NCBI RefSeq assembly: GCF_937996225.1 | Contig: NZ_CALKTC010000009.1 | Span: 4,489 to 68,488, forward strand | Length of the DNA stretch: 64,000 bases | From: an uncultured Campylobacter sp. | Lineage (GTDB): Bacteria; Campylobacterota; Campylobacteria; Campylobacterales; Campylobacteraceae | Direction of reading: 5' to 3' | Shown: positions 60,838 through 64,000 of the stretch, piece after piece | Position numbering within the stretch: position 1 is the first letter of the stretch | Layout: each line of letters opens with the position of its first letter | The notes under the pieces: generated by a model | What the model saw: only the letters and a program-made list of their open reading frames with translations | What the model was told of the DNA's origin: nothing | Databases searched by the model: none | Translations under genes and position numbers: made by a program

Positions 60838-61671
60838 ATGCAAAATCAAAGACGAGACCTACTAAAGGTGGCCGCTTTGGCAGCGGGCGCTGCGATGCTC
60901 GGTACGAGCGAACTAGCTGCGAGCGAAAAGGCGTTTAAGCTCTCTAAGCGCGATCATAGCAGGCAAAGAGCGCTGCTGCTCTCAAGCTCTGGCTATAAGG
61001 ACACGAAGTATCTATCGCACGCGGTGTCGTGGATCGGTAAATTTGCGCAGGAGAACAGCCTCGCGGGCAAAAAGATCGTTTTCATCCCTTACGCGAGCCT
61101 ACGCAGGAGCTACGACGAATATGAAAAACGCGTCAAAGAGGCGCTTGCGAGCTTAAACTTAAACATCGTCGGCGTCCATCACGCTAAAAACGCCGCGAAG
61201 GAGGTCGCGAGCGCGGATTGCATATTCGTAGGCGGCGGCAACACCTTCAAGCTCGTGCACGATATGTACGAAAACGAGCTCATCGCTCTGATTAGCAAAA
61301 TGGTCGAGGACGGCACGCCGTATATCGGTTGGAGCGCGGGCTCGAACGTCGCGGGCGCTACGATGATGACGACGAACGATATGCCGATCATCGAGCCTGA
61401 GTCGTTTAATACCTTCAACATCTTCCCACACCAGATCAATCCGCACTTCATCTCGGGCAAGCCTGTGGGGCACAACGGCGAGAGCAGAGAGGAGAGGCTG
61501 GAGGAATTTTTGATCGCTAATCAAAAATCGACCGTTTATGCGATGCCGGAGGGTACGGCGTTTTGGCTAGAGGGCGAGAAGGCGACCGTGCTCGGACCTG
61601 CTGCGGTGCTTAAGATGAACTATAAGCAAAAGGTTAAGTTGATCGAGCCGGGCAGCTCGTTTAAGTATTGA
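60838..61671 (+). CDS. pepE: Tat-exported peptidase E-like Ser hydrolase
   Basis: 277 residues from the ATG at 60838, which has AAAGGAGA at ideal spacing; an in-frame TTG at 60820 includes that site and is unlikely. The start NQRRDLLKVAALAAGAAMLG is a twin-arginine signal, so the enzyme would be folded in the cytoplasm and exported. The S51 family nucleophile is in YIGWSAGSNVAG (Ser-166 from this start), with FVGGGNTFKLV before it and FNIFPHQINPHF after it. Classical PepE cleaves N-terminal Asp dipeptides in the cytoplasm; export suggests a periplasmic role in Asp-peptide use. TATAAT at 60795-60800 is the likely promoter. Confidence 0.88.
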   Translation: MQNQRRDLLKVAALAAGAAMLGTSELAASEKAFKLSKRDHSRQRALLLSSSGYKDTKYLSHAVSWIGKFAQENSLAGKKIVFIPYASLRRSYDEYEKRVKEALASLNLNIVGVHHAKNAAKEVASADCIFVGGGNTFKLVHDMYENELIALISKMVEDGTPYIGWSAGSNVAGATMMTTNDMPIIEPESFNTFNIFPHQINPHFISGKPVGHNGESREERLEEFLIANQKSTVYAMPEGTAFWLEGEKATVLGPAAVLKMNYKQKVKLIEPGSSFKY

Positions 61672-61963
61672 TCGCACCCGCTTAAATTTAACCAAGAGGT
61701 GCGCCCTATGGCACTGCTCGTTTGAATGCGCGAATCGGTTAAATTTTAATTGCGGCGCTCGGCTAAATTCGGGCGCCGCTTTTAAATTTACGCGGTAAAG
61801 CGCGCTTTGTTTATGCGGACGCGCGACCAAAAGATAAACATCGATTTAAAGCGGCGTGCGACCCCTGAAGCCATAAAGAGTAAAATTTAAAACGCAGATA
61901 AAATGCCCCGCGTCCGCCTTCTTATGCCGCTCGGCGATTTTATTCCGTATATCGCGGACATCC

Positions 61964-62190
61964 TTGCCGGCTGCGGCGGGACGGTATATTTGTAAAAAAA
62001 GAAGCGCCTATGGCGCCGCCAAAATGGATCCGAGCAACCTCCGAAACTTAATCGACCTGAGGCAAGGCTTAAAATTTTTTATCTCGCCGGAATCGCCGCA
62101 AGAGTCCGAATTGCCTGCAAAGGTATTTTACGACGATATGTATCGAAGCATCATAGAAGGCACGGGCGAGCAGAAACGCAAGAAGCTATA
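61964..62190 (+). pseudogene. Degenerate segment, copy A of a repeat flanking the glycosylase gene
   Basis: Open frame of 75 codons that contains MDPSNLRNLIDLRQGLKFF and SIIEGTGEQKRKKL, without recognisable family or ribosome site. Its DNA resembles 63530-63760 throughout (shared stretches such as CGGCGG, AAAGAAGCG, ATGCCGC/ATGGCGC, TTTTTTATCT, GGAATCGCCG/CGAATCGCCG, TTTTACGAC, ATCAAGAACG/ATCATAGAAG). Both look like the remains of one former gene. Confidence 0.5.
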
Positions 62191-62193
62191 GAG

Positions 62194-62415
62194 ATGATCA
62201 CGTTGCGGCTCGTTGAAAAAAATCCAGGCGCAGCTATTCGGAAAATTTTCTCTGCGATCAAAAACAAACTCAAAAACGACGAAACGATCGGTCACGGGCT
62301 TCGCTGCGGCGCTTATTTTTACAAAGATTATTTTTACGCGAAGCGCTGCGCGGACATCAAAATTTTAAAATTTGATCTAAACAACGACAAACTGCCGAAT
62401 ATTACGACGCCGTAA
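62194..62415 (+). pseudogene. Possible continuation of the degenerate gene
   Basis: 73 codons starting 2 bases after the previous frame: AIRKIFSAIKNKLKNDET and YFYKDYFYAKRCADIKILKF. Codon use looks coding-like but no ribosome site or family is recognised. Sequence after the stop continues open in other frames (IVDLKIKGRRGEQ), consistent with a frameshifted gene running to about 62590. Confidence 0.4.
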
Positions 62416-62623
62416 ACGGGCGGCATCGTCGATTTAAAGATCAAAGGACGCCGCGGCGAGCAAACGAGCACTTCCGCCTGTATCGCCGCTCGCTTACGCC
62501 GAGCGGCGATGAGCTTGTAGCCGAGATTTTAAAAACCGAAAAATACCAAAAGGCGGTTCGGCGCATAAACGTACCCAGTAGCGCCGATACGTAAGGTTTA
62601 AATTTAAGATAAGGGAGCGAATT

Positions 62624-63490
62624 ATGCGGGCAGCAAACGGCACGGATTATGCGGAGTTTCAAAACGAAATTTTATCTTTTTACCGCGAACATGGGCGGGC
62701 GCTGCCGTGGCGACAAACGAGCGATCCGTATGCGATCCTCGTATCGGAGTTTATGCTGCAGCAGACCCAGACGCAGCGAGTGATCCCCAAATATGCGCGC
62801 TGGCTGGAGGAATTCCCCACCGTGCGCGCGCTCGCCGACGCGCCTTTTACACAGGTGCTGCGGTACTGGGTGGGTCTGGGCTACAACCGCCGCGCGCGCT
62901 ATTTGCACGAGTGCGCCAAAAAAATCGTGCGCGAATTTGACGGCGCCGTGCCCTCTAATCCTGCCGCACTGCGGACGCTTCCCGGTATCGGAGCTTACAC
63001 CGCCGCAGCCGTCGCCGCGTTTGCCTACGATAAGCCCACGATTTTTATCGAGACGAATATCCGCGCCGTTTTCATCCACTTCTTTTTCTCGTACCGCGAG
63101 GAAGTGAGCGATAAAGAAATCGCGCCGCTCGTGCGCGCGAGCCTTTATGAGGAGGATCCGCGAACGTGGTATTATGCGCTGATGGACTACGGCGCGGCGC
63201 TTAAAAAGCGGCGGGACAATCCGAACAGGCAAAGCAAACACTACGTCAAGCAGTCTCAATTTAAAGGATCTCTGCGTCAGGCGCGAGGAGCGATCATCCG
63301 CGCACTTATCGCGCAGCCGTTGCAAACGCACGACGAGCTCGCCGCAAATTCTTGTGCGGATACGGCCGTGCAAACGGCGCTTTTTAATCGGGCGCTTGAG
63401 GCTTTACTGCGCGAAGGCTTCGTAGCAAAATTTGAGCACCTTTATACTTTAGCCCCCAATTTTAAGGACGACGCCCCAAGCGCGAAATAA
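62624..63490 (+). CDS. MutY-like DNA glycosylase lacking the iron-sulfur cluster
   Basis: 288 residues of the HhH-GPD superfamily. Motifs: ALPWRQTSDPYAILVSEFMLQQTQ with Glu-42 at the position of the MutY catalytic Glu, VGLGYNRRARYLHECA, and the helix-hairpin-helix LPGIGAYTAAAV. The position of the catalytic Asp of MutY/EndoIII has Glu-143 (FIETNIRAVF); the spacing 42-143 equals the 101 residues between Glu-37 and Asp-138 of E. coli MutY. The Cys-x6-Cys-x2-Cys-x5-Cys cluster and the NUDIX-like C-terminal domain are absent. Such 'ETNIR' proteins are a known short subfamily; whether they excise A opposite 8-oxoG is uncertain. GGGAGCG ribosome site before the ATG. Confidence 0.8.
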   Translation: MRAANGTDYAEFQNEILSFYREHGRALPWRQTSDPYAILVSEFMLQQTQTQRVIPKYARWLEEFPTVRALADAPFTQVLRYWVGLGYNRRARYLHECAKKIVREFDGAVPSNPAALRTLPGIGAYTAAAVAAFAYDKPTIFIETNIRAVFIHFFFSYREEVSDKEIAPLVRASLYEEDPRTWYYALMDYGAALKKRRDNPNRQSKHYVKQSQFKGSLRQARGAIIRALIAQPLQTHDELAANSCADTAVQTALFNRALEALLREGFVAKFEHLYTLAPNFKDDAPSAK

Positions 63491-63529
63491 CTAATCATTT
63501 ACCGTATGTTGCCGATCATTGCCCGAATA

Positions 63530-63760
63530 CGGCGGAGCGGTTCTATTCGGTAAAAGAAGCGACGACACTTTTATGCCGCAAAATCGATGCGGGCAACCGC
63601 AGAAATTTAATCTAGAAAAACGGAAGAAATTTACAATTTTTTATCTTGTCCGAATCGCCGTAAAAGTGCGGATCGCTCGCGTGGAGATTTTACGACAAAG
63701 CGCCGCATCAAAACACCATCAAGAACGCCGAGGATGAGAGGGCAGAAAACCGCGCTGCGG
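63530..63760 (+). pseudogene. Degenerate segment, copy B of the repeat flanking the glycosylase gene
   Basis: Resembles 61964-62190 along its length with many substitutions and small gaps, in frames that are broken by stops. It also begins with a CGGCGG..TATTCGGTAAAAGAAGCG stretch. The two copies lie directly before and after the MutY-like gene in the same orientation. Confidence 0.5.
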
Positions 63761-63989
63761 TAATGTCGGCAGTCGATGCGCGAGGCGGCTAAATTTAGCA
63801 GCCGAATTTAAGCGGATTTGAGCTTTTGCTTTTCGCGTGCATTAAAATTTGAAAGCTTGATTTAACCCTTGGGATAGTAAAATTTCGCAATGACTTTTAT
63901 TTGGAGAAAAATGCCATATTAAATACGAAATTCCGCGCGAGCGATGAAATTCTCCGTTTCAAACGCTTTGGGCGCAAAGGAATAAATAA

Positions 63990-64000
63990 ATGAACTTATC
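63990..64000 (+). CDS. Possible start of a gene running out of the window
   Basis: ATG AAC TTA at the right edge, with AAAGG 9 bases upstream at 63976-63980, AT-rich leader between. Only four codons are visible, so nothing can be said about the product. Confidence 0.3.

Noticed and set aside
1..64000. QNS/ENS repeats as prion-like or functional Asn-rich protein domains
   Set aside because: The peptide changes with codon phase (QNS, EIL/KIL, EF) while the DNA hexamer stays, so a protein-level role as common cause is less likely, though individual inserts could gain one.

Overview
The window reads as chromosome of a Campylobacter (Campylobacterota). It has a FrdCAB menaquinol:fumarate reductase next to lgt, an exbB-exbD-tonB set divergent from a heme/iron-type TonB receptor, a block methyltransferase / YkgJ / TPR protein / trpC / HIT protein, a block ankyrin protein / NhaC-type antiporter / trmA / ilvA, and yebC-cyclophilin-acpS. 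All of these neighbourhoods resemble C. jejuni as I remember it. The base composition looks clearly richer in GC than C. jejuni, which would fit one of the oral, higher-GC species (C. gracilis-like). I cannot confirm the species from sequence alone.

Layout. 1-5.8 kb: tail of a Crp/Fnr regulator, membrane metallophosphoesterase, psd, a pseudopilin and priA. 6-10.8 kb: an AT-richer islet of three small envelope proteins followed by an 881-residue RTX/vWA protein. 10.9-15.3 kb: ybeY, queC, two AT-rich paralogous orphans and tsaD. 15.6-21.4 kb: creD, the TonB-dependent receptor and the energising exbB-exbD-tonB operon, with Fur-box-like sequence between the divergent units. 21.7-33.2 kb: oxidoreductase, tRNA methyltransferase, YkgJ, TPR protein, trpC, HIT, WG-repeat protein, ribB, dinB and lgt. 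33.3-36.7 kb: frdCAB with its own promoter and terminator. 36.9-40.8 kb: an accessory region with a partly broken tandem gene duplication and a broken ankyrin gene. 41-49 kb: rarD, class II DAHP synthase, acpS, cyclophilin, yebC and copper export (HMA chaperone plus CopA). 49.5-58 kb: ankyrin protein, antiporter, trmA, ilvA, a non-coding inverted-repeat element, a CorA-like protein and a SUKH-like protein. 58-64 kb: ogt, a decayed second alkyltransferase, membrane protein, exported peptidase E, and a MutY-like glycosylase between two degenerate related segments.

The most striking feature is a DNA-level pattern. The palindromic hexamer RAATTY (AAATTT, AAATTC, GAATTT, GAATTC) is extremely dense between genes, in most terminator stems, and inside low-complexity insertions that enlarge ordinary housekeeping enzymes (Psd, PriA twice, YbeY, QueC, TrmN6-like, TrmA, less clearly Ogt) and tails or linkers (TPR protein, a membrane protein). 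The motif is read in all three codon phases, so the shared constraint seems to be on DNA rather than protein. In C. jejuni RAATTY is the site methylated by CtsM, and this methylation marks DNA competent for natural transformation. My leading hypothesis is therefore an uptake-sequence-like system that has expanded by colonising permissive loops of essential genes.

I saw no tRNA or rRNA gene, CRISPR array, transposase or phage gene. Long gaps at 26.9-27.8, 31.7-32.4, 43.7-44.9, 50.8-51.5 and 56.0-57.0 kb hold little but RAATTY-rich non-coding sequence, except for the inverted-repeat element in the last.
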